A stretch of DNA of 64,000 nucleotides, from NCBI GenBank assembly GCA_032622095.1, contig CP136068.1:138889989-138953988 (forward strand), given 5' to 3'. Every line of letters starts with the position of its first letter. Position 1 is the stretch's first letter. The notes beneath the pieces were generated by a model, which saw only the letters and a list, made by a program, of their open reading frames with translations, was not told where the DNA came from and made no database searches. Origin of the DNA: Siphonodentalium dalli (Eukaryota > Mollusca > Scaphopoda > Gadilida > Siphonodentaliidae). This document shows positions 24,399-35,719 of the stretch, one piece after another. The translations under genes and the position numbers were made by a program.

Positions 24399-24642
24399 CC
24401 CTTTACCCAACAGAACGGCCCTGTGCCAATGCATTCTCTTATATATGCGAGTCGACCATAGGTCGACTCGCATATATAAGATAATGCATTGGCACAGGGC
24501 ATAACTGTAACTATCACAATGTGGCCAAGGAGCCGGTTCCAATGATATCCATATTTGAATGGTTATATTGAGACAGACCGAAGATATTTTAGGCTGTTGA
24601 AGCTTTATTTGGCCGGTTTTGGCCGTTTTGTTTGGTAAAGGG
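24399..24642 (+). mobile_element. TTAA MITE family A, copy A2 (single chimeric hairpin)
   Basis: Flanked by TTAA (24395-24398, 24643-24646). Only one hairpin is present, and its central stem reads GAGTCGACCATAGGTCGACTC, perfectly paired. Two-hairpin copies have a T/C or G/A mismatch there. It looks like the left half of hairpin 1 joined to the right half of hairpin 2 by an internal deletion. Confidence 0.88.
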
Positions 24643-25000
24643 TTAATAACACGACCAGGTATAGAAACCTTGTTACATGGAACCCACGAACTGTCACTGG
24701 AAGAGAATGCATATGTATATATCTTTCTGAGGGTTCAAAAATTTATATTGTTGTCTAAACGATCTCAAATTGAACTTTCCCCAAGTCGCCTCTGTATAAA
24801 TAAATAAAAATTCCTGTGTGTGCATGATTTAGAGAAATAAATATGTTTGCACCAAGTGATTTGTTACGTTGGGGGGGGGGGGGTCTTCAAAAGACCCCTT
24901 CTTATCTGTTCTTATGCTGTAAAAAAAATACATTTCTTAAGTTCTCTTATGATCAGTATTATATCCAGGTATACGATCCGGGTGACCACCATGACTCTGG
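24643..25000. other. Short gene-free stretch with a G-run
   Basis: G-run of about 14 at 24870-24883; no gene seen. Confidence 0.5.
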
Positions 25001-25340
25001 CGACTTCAGCCCAATTTTATAAAATTTGGAAGGGGCTGCATGGTCGCGTGACTTTCCTATAGTTGCTCGCGGGGTGGCACCGCACGAAAATACAAGGATT
25101 CCCGGGTTGCCACCATGACTCAGGATACGGCAGCCGATTTAGTAACGAAAAGTGCTATTTTGACACCCCATGCACGACTTCAGCCCAATTTTAGAAAATT
25201 TGGAAGGGGCTGCATGGTCGCGTGACTTTCCTATAGATGCCCGCTGGGTGGCACCGCACGAAAATACAAGGATTCCCGGGTGGCCGCCATGACTCTGACC
25301 ACGCAGCCGATTTAGTAACGAAAAGTGTAATTTTAGGAGA
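25001..25340 (+). repeat. Tandem duplication, period 174 bp
   Basis: CGACTTCAGCCCAATTTTA begins at 25001 and 25175. Both are followed by GGAAGGGGCTGCATGGTCGC, GCACCGCACGAAAATACAAG and GCAGCCGATTTAGTAACG. GC-richer than its surroundings; no ORF spans both units. Confidence 0.88.
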
Positions 25341-25344
25341 ATAG

Positions 25345-26016
25345 GGAACTGGGAACTGGGAACTGAGAACGGAATTCATGGAGCTTCAATCGCAGCAGTT
25401 TGCGCGCCAATGAGTCTCAGTTATAGAAATGTTTAAACCAGTAATGTGAGCGCATGTGCAGTTTGGGCTTGAAAATAAATGGAGGAAAATGTATACCAGT
25501 CGAGCGAGTTGGTTCAATTGGGTGGGAGGGATTACTAGAGCTTGGTTTGCCTAGATCATGCCATGAAACTCTATACGCAAACACCCGTATATTCAATTCA
25601 ATTCTTTGTTCACTCTCAATGGGTCAAAAAATTGGTCGAAGAGGTAACAAATAATATAACATATACAATATAATTAGTTTGTTCTATATTCTGATAAAAT
25701 CACACAATTTGTGTATTAAAACAGCGTCTTGAGTTCCCATGATGATCTTAAACAAACTGTATTAAGTTAGGGGAACTTGTTAACGACAAAGGTATAAATC
25801 GACTTCTCAGTGAACATATATATATAGTCACAATTCATGATATAATGGTATATTCGTCTCCAACTCTATCTCCGCTGCACAAGTTACAGAATTTAGAGTT
25901 TCTGGATTCATTCCATGCATGTATACTAGTCTCAAAATAGAGATCATATTCCACTAGTACAAAAACCTTGGATTTTTTTTAAAGTTTTGACAGGGAAGCT
26001 TATAAAGTCGAACAAC
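25345..26016. other. Stretch without a recognisable gene
   Basis: No ORF with a recognisable domain in either strand. Confidence 0.5.
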
Positions 26017-26322
26017 TAACGCGGGGAATATATTTCTTAGTTATTATCTGTTCCTTAACAATGTGCTTCACTGAAGGTGAAGATCCCAACTCGAAATTGC
26101 ACGCTTTTCTGAACTTTTCGGAGCCGATATCGCAATAAACATTGAATTAATTATACCCAGGAAAAATTCCATAATTGTAAGCGACGCAAAGCAAAATCGC
26201 CCACAAAGTCACTTAAATCAGCTGCTTAAATTGTGAAAGTCTGAGTTAGGACCTTCACCTATATATTGTGAAGTACATTATTTTGGAACAGATAAGAACT
26301 TAGAAATATATTCCCCGCGTTA
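26017..26322. mobile_element. TA-ended inverted-repeat element
   Basis: Left terminus TAACGCGGGGAATATATTTC and its mirror at the right end, with the inverted repeat extending through TTATCTGTTCC on both sides (about 38 bp, a few mismatches). The interior is non-coding. Confidence 0.72.
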
Positions 26323-26748
26323 TTTTTTCAAAGATGGATTATTATCTAGCTCTACGGGTGTTATAGCGTATAGTTTCATGGCATGATCTATAGGTTTGTC
26401 TAAAAGAGCTGGCACACACAATTGAAAGGGGCTTATATATAAAACTGGCCCCGCGGTCCCTACCAGCACTGCTGTATTAATTATTCTCACATTTCGGGAT
26501 CTGTCAACCGTGGGTATCGGACGGGCATTTTCTGTCTCATTTGCCTCCTTGATGAGAACAGGGTGTGATGGCCCCTCTTTCCGAAGCCCACGTATCGCCA
26601 CGGCTGCGTCCCTATATATTACGTGTATATGTATATACGCATTATATAGACCCATGTAGCAGAACGGGAGCGGGGTATCTTGTTCTCGACCTAACCTATA
26701 CGGCGTCAACATAGAACTGGATAACTCACATAAAACGAAATAAGTCAA
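26323..26748 (-). other. Unrecognised 142-codon ORF
   Basis: Open from 26748 to the stop at 26320, GC-richer than its flanks, beginning MTYFVLCELSSS. I recognise no family, signal peptide or clear membrane segment. Its last codons run into the terminal repeat of the neighbouring MITE, which argues that the stop is incidental. It sits head to head with the plus-strand ORF at 26960. It could be the decayed exon of a foreign element or a chance ORF. Confidence 0.2.
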
Positions 26749-26959
26749 AGCAAAGCACGGAGCACTTAATTTTTATAATTTAACAAGGGTTCTTTAATTT
26801 GGCAATTTTGCTAGACCTCAGTCCATTAATTCCTAAACCTTTTATCTTGCCTCGTGCCCCTAGAGGCTCCCAGCTGTCATCGGAAGATTCCATATGTTCA
26901 TCGGCGTCGCTTTTTGTTTTTCGAAGATCAACTAGCGTTATAGATTATTTGGACTCCAA

Positions 26960-27184
26960 ATGCCAAAATATTGCTATCATTGCGAGAGAAACTGTGTTAA
27001 TTTGTTTCATGTGTATGCTAAGTTTTATCTCACTGACGCCGACGGTCATTTGCGTTTTAAATACGATCCGTCTCCGGCTTATATTTTGTACCGGACTCAG
27101 AACTGGTTGTATCTAATTCGCGGAATGGGATTAAGAAACGGGGCCATTAATCCATATTTACTGTTGGGCATATGTGCGAATTAA
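26960..27184 (+). other. Unrecognised 74-codon ORF with clustered Cys/His
   Basis: Reads MPKYCYHCERNCVNLFHVY near the start, giving C-x2-C-x3-C-x4-H spacing that could be a broken metal-binding motif, followed by a Tyr/Leu-rich segment (YDPSPAYILYRTQNWLYL). In-frame codons upstream reach a TAG about 20 codons before the ATG. Family unknown; low confidence that it is coding. Confidence 0.25.
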
Positions 27185-27487
27185 TATGGAATCGGCGATA
27201 TCTTCTGTTGATGAAAGCTAATGAATTTCGTGTAATATATCGCGTTGTTTGAACTATGTTAAAGCGACTCATAATCTGCAAGCATCAATTAATTATACGC
27301 TGTTGTCACGATGATTTCAAACATGGGACTATAAGTATAGCTTACATGCAGTGACTGACATTTTATGTTAGACGTTCTCGATATTACTGGGTGTTATACC
27401 CCCCCCCCCCCCCGACACACACACGTTCGTTCTTTTGTAACGACAAGATATTGTCGGTGTATCCTGGTGATGCGATTTTGTGCGATC

Positions 27488-27715
27488 GGTCCGTCCGTAT
27501 CAGTTGATAACACAATTGGTCCCACTAAAAACCGACTGCTCCCGACCGTACCAGTTGACAACACAATGGGTCCCACTAAAAGCCGATCACACCCGACCGT
27601 ATCCGTTTTTAACACAATTGGTCCCACTAAATGCTGATCGCACCCGACCGTATCAGTTTTTAACACAATTGGTCCCACTAAAAGCCGATTGCACCCGACC
27701 GTACCGCCCCAGGAG
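27488..27715 (+). repeat. 51-bp tandem repeat, four to five units
   Basis: ACAATTGGTCCCACTAAA recurs at 27512, 27563, 27613 and 27664, each followed by CCGA...CACCCGACCGTA. The period is a multiple of three, so both strands stay open (90-113 codons, 17-residue peptide repeat). That is not evidence for a protein. A C-run precedes it at about 27400-27413. Confidence 0.92.
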
Positions 27716-27730
27716 TCCGAGCGAGATCCA

Positions 27731-27896
27731 TGCACTATATAAGAGAATGTATTGGCTTACAAGATCAAGATAAATATTGTTAGGCCAATGCATTCTCTTA
27801 TATATGCGAGGCGACCTATGGTCGACTCGCATATAAAAGAGAATGCATTGGCACAGGGTTTTCGCAAAATTTCAGGAAGCTCCAATCAAGGAAGAG
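27731..27896 (+). mobile_element. TTAA MITE family D, copy D2 carrying an A-type hairpin
   Basis: 5'-truncated. Spacer (ACAAGATCAAGATAAATATT) and right end (TTTCAGGAAGCTCCAATCA) are of family D, followed by TTAA at 27897-27900. Its remaining hairpin has the A-type stem GGCGACCTATGGTCGACT instead of the D-type CTCCC/GGGAG stem. Confidence 0.82.
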
Positions 27897-27900
27897 TTAA

Positions 27901-28650
27901 AAATGTCTTCTCAGACACTCTGGATGTGATTTAAAAAGAATAGCGTTTGTGAATTACTCCGCTGATATTTTGTCAAGAGTGGTATCAAATACAGATTACA
28001 TTGTAATGATTGTATAACAAACCAGTTTTAGACCCTGAATCAGATTTACCACGACACAATCCATTCATTTCTGACGGGCAATCCTCTGGTATAATATTAA
28101 CCAGCCCAAAAATTCCTGTTCGAGCTATACTCTTTGTAATTATTGTAAAATGTTTGTATGTTTTTGCATTTAACATTTATATATTATTTTTCAATAAAGC
28201 ATATGAAAAATAAACATGTGTCGTGTTTATCCTCATGTTAGTAAACTTGTGCTGGATGATATATGTTAACCATTTATTACAAAACATGTACACGTGCTGT
28301 GTTTGTAAACTCACTGCAGTTTTTGTATGCAAATACACTAGTGTTTTAAAATAAACATGCTACATGTGTTATATTCAATTGCATTAGTGTTTACATATAC
28401 ACATTAATGTAGCTGTGTCTCACAGGTGTTTATAAATATGCATATTTTGCATAATAATTTTTTTTACTGTGTTTCGTGCAGAATAGACATGTATGTACCA
28501 GAGTTCCTCAAGTCCGTAGCGCGGAACCGCCATTGTCAACCCCTAACTTACGGTCGGTTCCGCCAGGTACGCAAAAATACAAAAGGCACCGACCGAACCG
28601 AACCTAGTAGTGGGGTCCCTTGGGCCCAAAAATGACCATATTGTGACTTT
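27901..28650. other. Stretch without a recognisable gene
   Basis: Short AT-rich ORFs only (28010-28213, 28426-28635); none has a domain I recognise. Confidence 0.5.
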
Positions 28651-29072
28651 AGTGACTAAAGCATGAAACTTCAAATATATGTTGCTTAGTTATAAGGAAA
28701 ACTTTTTGGAGGAGGGGGGGGGTGCCCGGTGGGAGGACCTGTGTCGGAATAAAATCATGTTCCCATGGCAACGCCATAAAATATTTCGAGAAAAGTTGAA
28801 AAAGCCCAATATTGGGAATAAATGAGACTTGTATTCAAAGAAATTATGTTAACTCATTGTGCCATCAATAGTGTATCAAACGGACTGGGCCATTTCTTCA
28901 AACACAAGGCTAGTTTGTTCTCAAGAATGACCTTTTTCAATTGTTATCCAAATATTTGATGCCGTTGCCATGGAAACCTGATTTTATCCCGACACAGGAC
29001 CCCCACCCGGGCACCCCTCCAAAAAGTTTTCCCTATGAATAAGTAACTTTAAAGTTTCATGCTTTAGTCACG
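28651..29072. mobile_element. Inverted-repeat element of about 420 bp
   Basis: Long arms of about 120 bp each begin GTGACTAAAGCATGAAAC and include GGAAAACTTTTTGGAGG, CCTGTGTCGG and CCATGGCAACG, all mirrored at 28960-29072. The centre is AT-rich and unique. Target duplication not resolved. Confidence 0.78.
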
Positions 29073-29265
29073 ACTCGGAATGGGAAATCGTTGGGAAGAG
29101 GTGTAATGATTTTTTAAAGTAAAAAGCACACAGGGCCTTTGACCAATCAGGGCCCAGTGTATATTTTATTCTCTCCTATATATCCGCTAGATGTCACTCC
29201 GAACCGTATTTACACCCGTGTAACCAATATATGCTTACAATAAGTAGTGTGTAAATTTTCGCAAC

Positions 29266-29490
29266 TCAACTATACTGGTTACTTCGTGACGTCCCACACC
29301 CCCATACTTCACATCCGTATAATATGATTGGTTTGATCAATCTGTCGAATAATTTCAACAAGACATTCATTGCAGGAAATGCTGTTGCCCTAAATGCATT
29401 CAAAAGTGAATACATAGCTTTTTGACCTTTTTGAAAAAGCGCCTCTTGTGTCGTGGATCTATACACGCCTGAGTATAATACAAAAGCTTC
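29266..29490 (-). pseudogene. Reverse-transcriptase C-terminal fragment of a LINE
   Basis: About 66 codons containing KAMYSLL, KLFDRLIKPIILYGCEVWG and little else. The LFD.LI.PILLYG.EVWG motif is the conserved segment just after the catalytic palm in Jockey/CR1-type elements. No catalytic motifs are present, so it is a relic. Confidence 0.8.
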
Positions 29491-29499
29491 GTATATCTC

Positions 29500-30400
29500 G
29501 CCGTAGATATTCAGTCAGTTGCATGGACTAAAGCTAGTTCCTCCAGTCCCAAGAAGAAACCCTGATATTTACCACCTTAAAGTAATCGACAGAATTTGAG
29601 CTCTGCAGTCATAGCAAAATTATGAAAGTGAACATAGATTGCAATGGCGCGTGTCGTTTCCCTCGTATGTTGTATCAGGTTAAGTTCTGCACTTTTTTCA
29701 AAGACCACAAGAGCAATAGGTACAAACAGATGTCAGTATGAGTGACACTGTGTCTGTTATACCAGACGATTGAGTATGAATGGCCATGCGCTACAACCAC
29801 ATATCTGGTGGTATCCATTAAACTGGTGTTGATCCTACAGCCGAACGACGAGCAGACGGATGATTAGAAGTGTCACGACGCACTTCCGGCGTGCGTGCGC
29901 ACGCGCATCCAATAAGTTCTAGCTCCCGTCACGAGTTGCGAGAACAGCTGATAGTAATTTTTTGCACTTGAAATTTACAACGGCCTAATTAAGGGCTTCA
30001 AGATTCATCTAACAGCACATGCAAAAGTATATACACACAGTCTGCATGAAACGGTGGAAATGACACATCTAGGTCACCAAATATTATCATTCATTCATCG
30101 TTTATTCTAAGATTTGGCGTGAGAAAAATTCTCACGAACTTTCTGACGGGGGTGAACATGAATATGTCTTTATTTTGTCAAGTGCGGGATCAGGGGTGGT
30201 AACAGGGGAGGGGCTACAGCTCCGCCCCTATCGGGAGGGTTAGAGATCTGCAATGGTCAGCCCGGTAGCTATATATATAATACCCCATGTCGGGGGATCG
30301 TAGCCCCTGAGACGGGGAAATCCTGACGCCACCCAGCATGCGGGTTGAGAATATTGACTGATGTTGACGTTGATTTGTTCAGCTATATTGTTAAATCGCG
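29500..30400. other. Stretch without a recognisable gene
   Basis: No ORF or repeat that I can name; locally GC-richer at about 29870-29950 and 30180-30330. Confidence 0.45.
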
Positions 30401-30404
30401 CACA

Positions 30405-30757
30405 CTATCCTTCTTCGGTTTGTTCCAATACATTAGTTATTAGATAGAATGAGTTTCGAAACTCCATGGTATTCGTCTTGATAATTTCGAAAGTCTTGAT
30501 TTTTCCTTCAAATTTCCGTGCGAATTTCCGACTACCACTGGTGTCCTTCGGACTTATTAAATATTTCGAGTCTATTGCTGGAGCCAATCCATCCACTATT
30601 TTACCAAATAACTTTAACCTCTGGTATTCCCTGCGATCTTCTTGGGATTCCTCGTGGAGATGTTTGATCATAGCTGCCATAGCTCCTTCGTGTCTTGAGA
30701 TGTAGTCCCCAGTGATACACCTGGCAGCTCTAATCTGCTTCTGGTAAGTTCTATATC
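30405..30757 (-). pseudogene. C-terminal tail fragment of a second LINE ORF2
   Basis: Frame from 30757 reads QKQIRAARCITGDYISRHEG, then REYQRLKLFGKIVDGLAPA and a basic segment, ending at a TGA at 30405. The motifs RAARxxTGDY and LxLFYKIxxGLxxxP mark the region after the reverse transcriptase in many aquatic-invertebrate LINEs. It lies upstream (higher coordinate) of the 29266-29490 fragment, the reverse of protein order, so the two are separate relics. Confidence 0.78.
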
Positions 30758-30910
30758 TTAAGATCGATATCGCACTTTATTGTGGAGGCCCCCACAGCCA
30801 GGCCATGCGCACGGGTGTAGATATAAACAATATGTGATCCTCTGTAGGATAGGGTATCATATAATATGTGATCCTCGTCTCAGGAGTCACCCGTGGCTCA
30901 ATGAAGGCAG

Positions 30911-32456
30911 GATCATAAACACATCAAAAAAAGAAAGTCCCCCCTAATATACTATGTAATATTTTCGGAGATATTGGGTGGATTTTGATGACTTTTCATA
31001 AATGCTTATGGGACCTAGAGACACAATCCATGCGAAGGACAGCCATGTGCGTGGTGTTACGGCTGAGTGAGCATCGATTAAATGGGAGTGGGGTAGATTT
31101 TTTTAATGACAAATAGTAAGATATTAACAATGAGATTTTATTCAATGAATCAATATTGCGTGTAGCCACCGTATCGCTGGATAACCTGCTGGTATCGGGA
31201 TAGCATGATGTTGATGAGAGGGTTGATTCTACGCTTTGGAATGTTCCTCCATTCGTCCTGCAACAGACAGTGCATGTCACCGAGCATGGTGTGGTCATTG
31301 ACACGATGATAAACAGCTCTCGTCGGTTGGTCCCATAAATGTTCTGGGCTCCTACATTCAGATTCCCATTAACAGGGACGAGTTTTGTCTTATGGGTGGT
31401 GCCGATACATACCATGCACTCCTGGACATCATCCTACGCAATGCAGCGTTTGTTAACCCTTTACCAAACAGAAGGGCCCTGTGCCAATGCATTCTCTTAT
31501 ATATGCGAGTCGACCATAGGTCGCCTCGCATATATAAGAGAATGCATTGGTTTAACACATTAAAAATTATAAAATTGTTAAAGAATGTAAGAAAAAATGG
31601 TAAAAAGTGTTAAAAAAAGATTTGTTTGTGGCCAATGCATTCTCTTATATATGCGAGGCGACCTATGGTCGACTCGCATATATAAGAGAATGCATTGGCA
31701 CAGGGCATAACTGTAACTATTACAATGTGGTCAAGGAGCCGGTTCCAATGATATCCATATTTGTATGGTTCTATTGAGACAGACCGAAGATATTTTAGGC
31801 TGTTGAAGCTTTATTTGGCCGGTTTGTTGGGTAAAGGGTTAAATAACGATCTTGTCTAGCGGTTGTAACCCTCAGTCTTCCAGTTCTGGGGCGATCTGCG
31901 ATATTGCCAATCTGCTGGTTTCACTGTCGTAAATTCCGTATGTTTTTTGGCATTACCCCATGCGGCGGGCAACATGTTTTATGGAGAAATTCACCTCCAA
32001 AAGGTCAAACGCCATGCCTCTGTTTTGGGTTGGTATTCGACCTATCACTGGTTGATTTCAACCTTCACAGCTAAAGGGGTATGGAATGACTGAAGGGAAT
32101 GAGTATGGACCGGTATACATATTGTTCCCATTCGGCGAAGTTATGCCCTAAAGCATGCAGGGAGACTCACAACATCATTTTCTGACAAAAACTACAGGCA
32201 GTACACAATGTTTAATCAAGGAAACAATACTGTGGCCGAGATCTCTCTACCTGTGTGTTTGCCATTTTTGAAAAGCACCCCTCCAATCAACTCGTGCTCA
32301 CTCGTTCGTAACACAACTTACATGGCTGCCCTTTGCACGAATTGTGTCTCTAGCTCCAGTAATCATTTGTGGAAAGTTTCACCAAAATCCAACCAATATC
32401 TCCGAAAATATTACACATTATATTAGGGGGGACTTTCTTTTTTTATGTGTTTATAT
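30911..32456 (-). mobile_element. Tc1/mariner-superfamily element, internally deleted and split by a MITE
   Basis: Terminal inverted repeats run from ATAAACACAT and AAAAAAAGAAAGTCCCCCCT into GTAATATTTTCGGAGATATT at the left, mirrored at 32383-32456 on the right. Minus-strand reading from about 32030 gives HTH-like MAFDLLEVNFS and VARRMG, then VTTARQDRYLTNAALRRM. It jumps to RSPEHLWDQPTRAVYHR and a C-terminus ending YQQVIQRYGGYTQY and a stop at about 31151. The catalytic DDE core between these parts is missing. MITE A3 sits inside the RYLT codons. Confidence 0.82.
31457..31838 (+). mobile_element. TTAA MITE family A, copy A3 (two hairpins), nested in the Tc1 relic
   Basis: Termini CCCTTTACCAAACA and TGTTGGGTAAAGGG, flanked by TTAA on both sides (31453-31456, 31839-31842). 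Both hairpin modules are present, separated by a spacer with GTTAAAGAATGTAAGAAAA. Its insertion interrupts the transposase reading frame of the surrounding element. Confidence 0.92.
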
Positions 32457-32519
32457 CAAAATGAGAGGATATGGTGATCCCATGAAAAGGGGATCACCGT
32501 ATCCTCTCATTTTGATATG
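32453..32519. repeat. 67-bp perfect-stem hairpin
   Basis: ATATCAAAATGAGAGGATA... pairs with its mirror around a centre CCCATGAAAAGGGG; one stem mismatch. It overlaps the end of the Tc1 element and may be a separate tiny element. Confidence 0.85.
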
Positions 32520-34325
32520 TGATCCTAAAATAAGAAAACATTTTTATTAACTAAATAACGGAGATATTTGAAGAAGTGTTTTTGACGAAATAACGGAAAT
32601 ATTTGAAGAAGTGTTTTAAAGAGCGTACGTATAGTCTACACTCGTGCGCATTGGGTGCCGCATCCCGCTCGTGTGCCACCATCATCATCAGCGGGTCAGC
32701 ATTGAGGGCGTCGGTGAAAACCAAGATGAAGACACTCTCTTGGGTATCACTTGACCTGCACCCCCTCTTGCTACTGACCATGCCACGGACTGGCTACACC
32801 AGTAGAGATCATACACCAATAGTTCAAAACCGGATTAACGGTCAGACGCACGTTTTGTCAAAATGTCCTGGTATTTCAAAATGGATTTTCTCAAAATATA
32901 TTAGGAATATCTTTGTGAAAGTTGGTACAAGCGATTATTGTGACACAATATTTAAGAATCTTCGACCAATTGGATATTACAACAACCTCATTTAGTTTAC
33001 TTTTATGGCATGAAAAATATCTAAAAATTTCACTGTTTTCAAGTACCAAGAACTTCTGTAAAATATTTTTTTCTTCTCCAAAAGTGCATCATATCTCACG
33101 ATCATGAGAGGAGACTTAATTATTCTTTATTTGTGAAATTTAATGATTATTTTTATTAAAATAAGGCAACTAACTACCCATAATTTTCTGTATTTGAGGA
33201 TTTTCGTGTCATGCCTGTTGATCAATTGGGCTGAGATGAGTTGTGGGTCATGGGTTCATAACCAAGTTAAAGCTGACCACCATATCTCTTAACACTGTTG
33301 ATTGCTCCCTGCTTGAGTGGACCACACTGCATATCAACATTTGTTTTCATTGGGCTGGATTATTTGTGACTGCTTTATTCTTCATTATAACATATGGGTG
33401 TATGATGCTAATTATGCAATTAATAATCTAACTCAACATTATTACAAATGAAGCCTCCTCTTATAGAGCCAAGACAATAAGCTATTTGGTTATTGGAGTT
33501 TTGTGTGAAATTATTAATTATCCTAGCAGTTCTTAAAATTGGTACCAAAAGGGACAAAAAGTTAAATAAAATGTTCAACCTCTCAAATGTATTAAAATCC
33601 ATTGTTTTTGTTGTCTCTTAAAGATACGGGAGGCGTTGGCGGTGGGTATGCTGTTAAAATATTCACCTCCGTAAAAAACTGCCATAAACAGAAATAATAG
33701 TAAAATATAGACAGACCTTGTTCTTATACCAATCAGAAATATGGCATAAACAGTATGCTATTGTCAAATGTTTTTCTTTTGTTATGTAAACAAAAGCAAA
33801 AAACCTTACAGACCTGGCTTCTGTTTAGATCCGGATATGGTAAACATAAAGAGCGTTATTTGTTACTGTGTTCTTGATAAGGAAATAATAAAGAGCGTTT
33901 ATATCATTTGTGTGTGATTAACCAATAGAATTGCGCTGTGTTATGTAAACAGAACCAATATTCTGTAACACGAGCAGGCGCTTGTTTATGTACACCATCG
34001 TACGACTTGACGACAAACTATTTACGCGCTGATTATGTTTGGCATATGAACAAAACCATATATATTTTAATATTCCTTCTGTTGATGGCGATTTGAACAA
34101 ATATTAATATTTCTGCAACGAACGCCACCCATGCCTTTAATAATTGCTCAGATTCTACATACAATGAAGATGATATGTGCAATTCAAGATTTTTTGCCAG
34201 ATAGATCCAGATAAATTCTTTGTTGAAAATCTTTTGCAGTATTTGACTGGATTTATGTAAAACGTGCAACTTGTTCCCCCCCTTAATTCTTTGTTTTGAT
34301 GGGGAACTGTATAATGTTGAAAACA
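32520..34325. other. Long stretch without a recognisable gene
   Basis: The 130-codon ORF at 32603-32995 has no domain I recognise, ends in low-complexity AT-rich codons and lacks a partner exon. Nothing else stands out. Confidence 0.45.
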
Positions 34326-34329
34326 TAAC

Positions 34330-34560
34330 GCAGGTAATATATGGCTGCTGGTGGCCATGTTTTCAATGAAATTTCATAAAAAATTGATGGTTCCCATCTG
34401 GAGGTCACCACAAAGATCCAAATGCAGTTTCGTGATGATCGACAAGGAATGTGGCCTGTTGGATGCCTCGAAGGAAATTGTTGACGGACGGACGATAACC
34501 GATGGCAATAGCTCAAACATGACATACTCAAACACTAACTTGACTTTGTTAAGTTGAGGT
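34330..34560 (+). repeat. Interspersed repeat family J
   Basis: TGGCTGCTGGTGGCCATGTTTTC, AGTTTCGTGATGATCGACAAGG and GACGGACGGACGATAACCG-like blocks. The same block order recurs, diverged, in the large inverted repeat (about 4725-4850, 5065-5250, 5880-6000). Non-coding. Confidence 0.65.
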
Positions 34561-34564
34561 AAAA

Positions 34565-34930
34565 TGGCCACAGCACGGATAATAACCCAACAGATTGAAT
34601 ACAAGATTCTAAACAATCGCAGTGGAGAATTTGAACATATCTCCACCACTACAAATATGTTATTTCTTAATTAGATTATCATAAGTTATATCCACTGCAA
34701 CATAGTTCTTATGGGGGGGGGGGGGGGACTGAATCAGCTGGTCTGTTATTCTGTGGACTAAACTTTTGAGGTCATATTTATTCATTTTATGGTCAATTTT
34801 GTTTTAATTTTGCAAATATATCCTTCACTATGAGAACATGTAATAATTCGAACTTTGAAAGTTGGCACAGACTATCATGATCATGCATGGATAACATGTA
34901 AAATTTTTGGGACAATCACGTCTCCAGTTT
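34565..34930. other. Gene-free stretch with a G-run
   Basis: G-run of about 16 at 34712-34728. No gene seen. Confidence 0.5.
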
Positions 34931-34936
34931 TGTTTT

Positions 34937-35298
34937 ACCCTGTGCCAATGCATTCTCTTATATATGCGAGTCGACCATAGGTCGCCTCGCATATATAAGA
35001 GAATGCATTGGCTTAACAATTTTTTATCATGTTTTTTAAATAAATGTTTCTTAGGACATAAAATAAAAAAACATCCATTACCCTGCAGGGAGCCCCACAC
35101 ATATATAGAAGCACATAGAAGAGTGTCGTCTGCTCATGTTTGTCTGGGGCTCTGTATGGGTGAAATTATAAAATTGTTAAAGAATACAAGAACAAATTAT
35201 TAAAATTGTAAAAAATTGTTAGGCCAATGCATTCTCTTATATATGCGAGGCGACCTATGGTCGACTCGCATATATAAGAGAATGCATTGGCACAGGGT
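34937..35298 (+). mobile_element. MITE family B, copy B1 (two hairpins, no outer A-type termini)
   Basis: Termini ACCCTGTGCCAATGCATTC, within the hairpin modules themselves. The spacer differs from family A: ATCCATTACCCTGCAGGGAG and GAAGAGTGTCGTCTGCTC, then the AT-rich GTTAAAGAATACAAGAA block. The second copy, B2, is inverted at 45482-45840. The flanking target is T-rich; duplication is unclear. Confidence 0.85.
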
Positions 35299-35299
35299 A

Positions 35300-35715
35300 A
35301 AAAAATCCCGACTTCCGACTGGATTTGATATGGTGGGTCACAAATAAACAAACTGGGGTACAACAGGTGTAGAAAACAACACACAAGATAGCGTTATAAA
35401 CAGTCTATTCTCTTACTATATGATACAGCACCTTTCAAGTGTAAAAAACTATATATCAAAACATGACTATATATAATATACGATTTAACAGGTCAACAAT
35501 ATATAAGTGTAACAGTAACTAGTGTTAGCTTGCAGATAGAGAAGAATTTTCTGTATACAGGATAGTCCATAGCACATCAAATGTACCAGATATGGGAGGC
35601 CAAAATCCCTAAATTCACAGTTATCACTGAGCCAGTGGAATTACCTAACATAATTCCCCGTTGAAGCAGAGGACACCAAACTTTGATTGAGTGACTGGAC
35701 ACACAGCATTGACAA
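35300..35715. other. Stretch without a recognisable gene
   Basis: AT-rich, short ORFs only. Confidence 0.5.
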
Positions 35716-35719
35716 TTAA

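Noticed and set aside
32603-32995. 130-codon ORF as a gene
   Set aside because: No recognisable family, low-complexity end, no splice partner or regulatory context seen.
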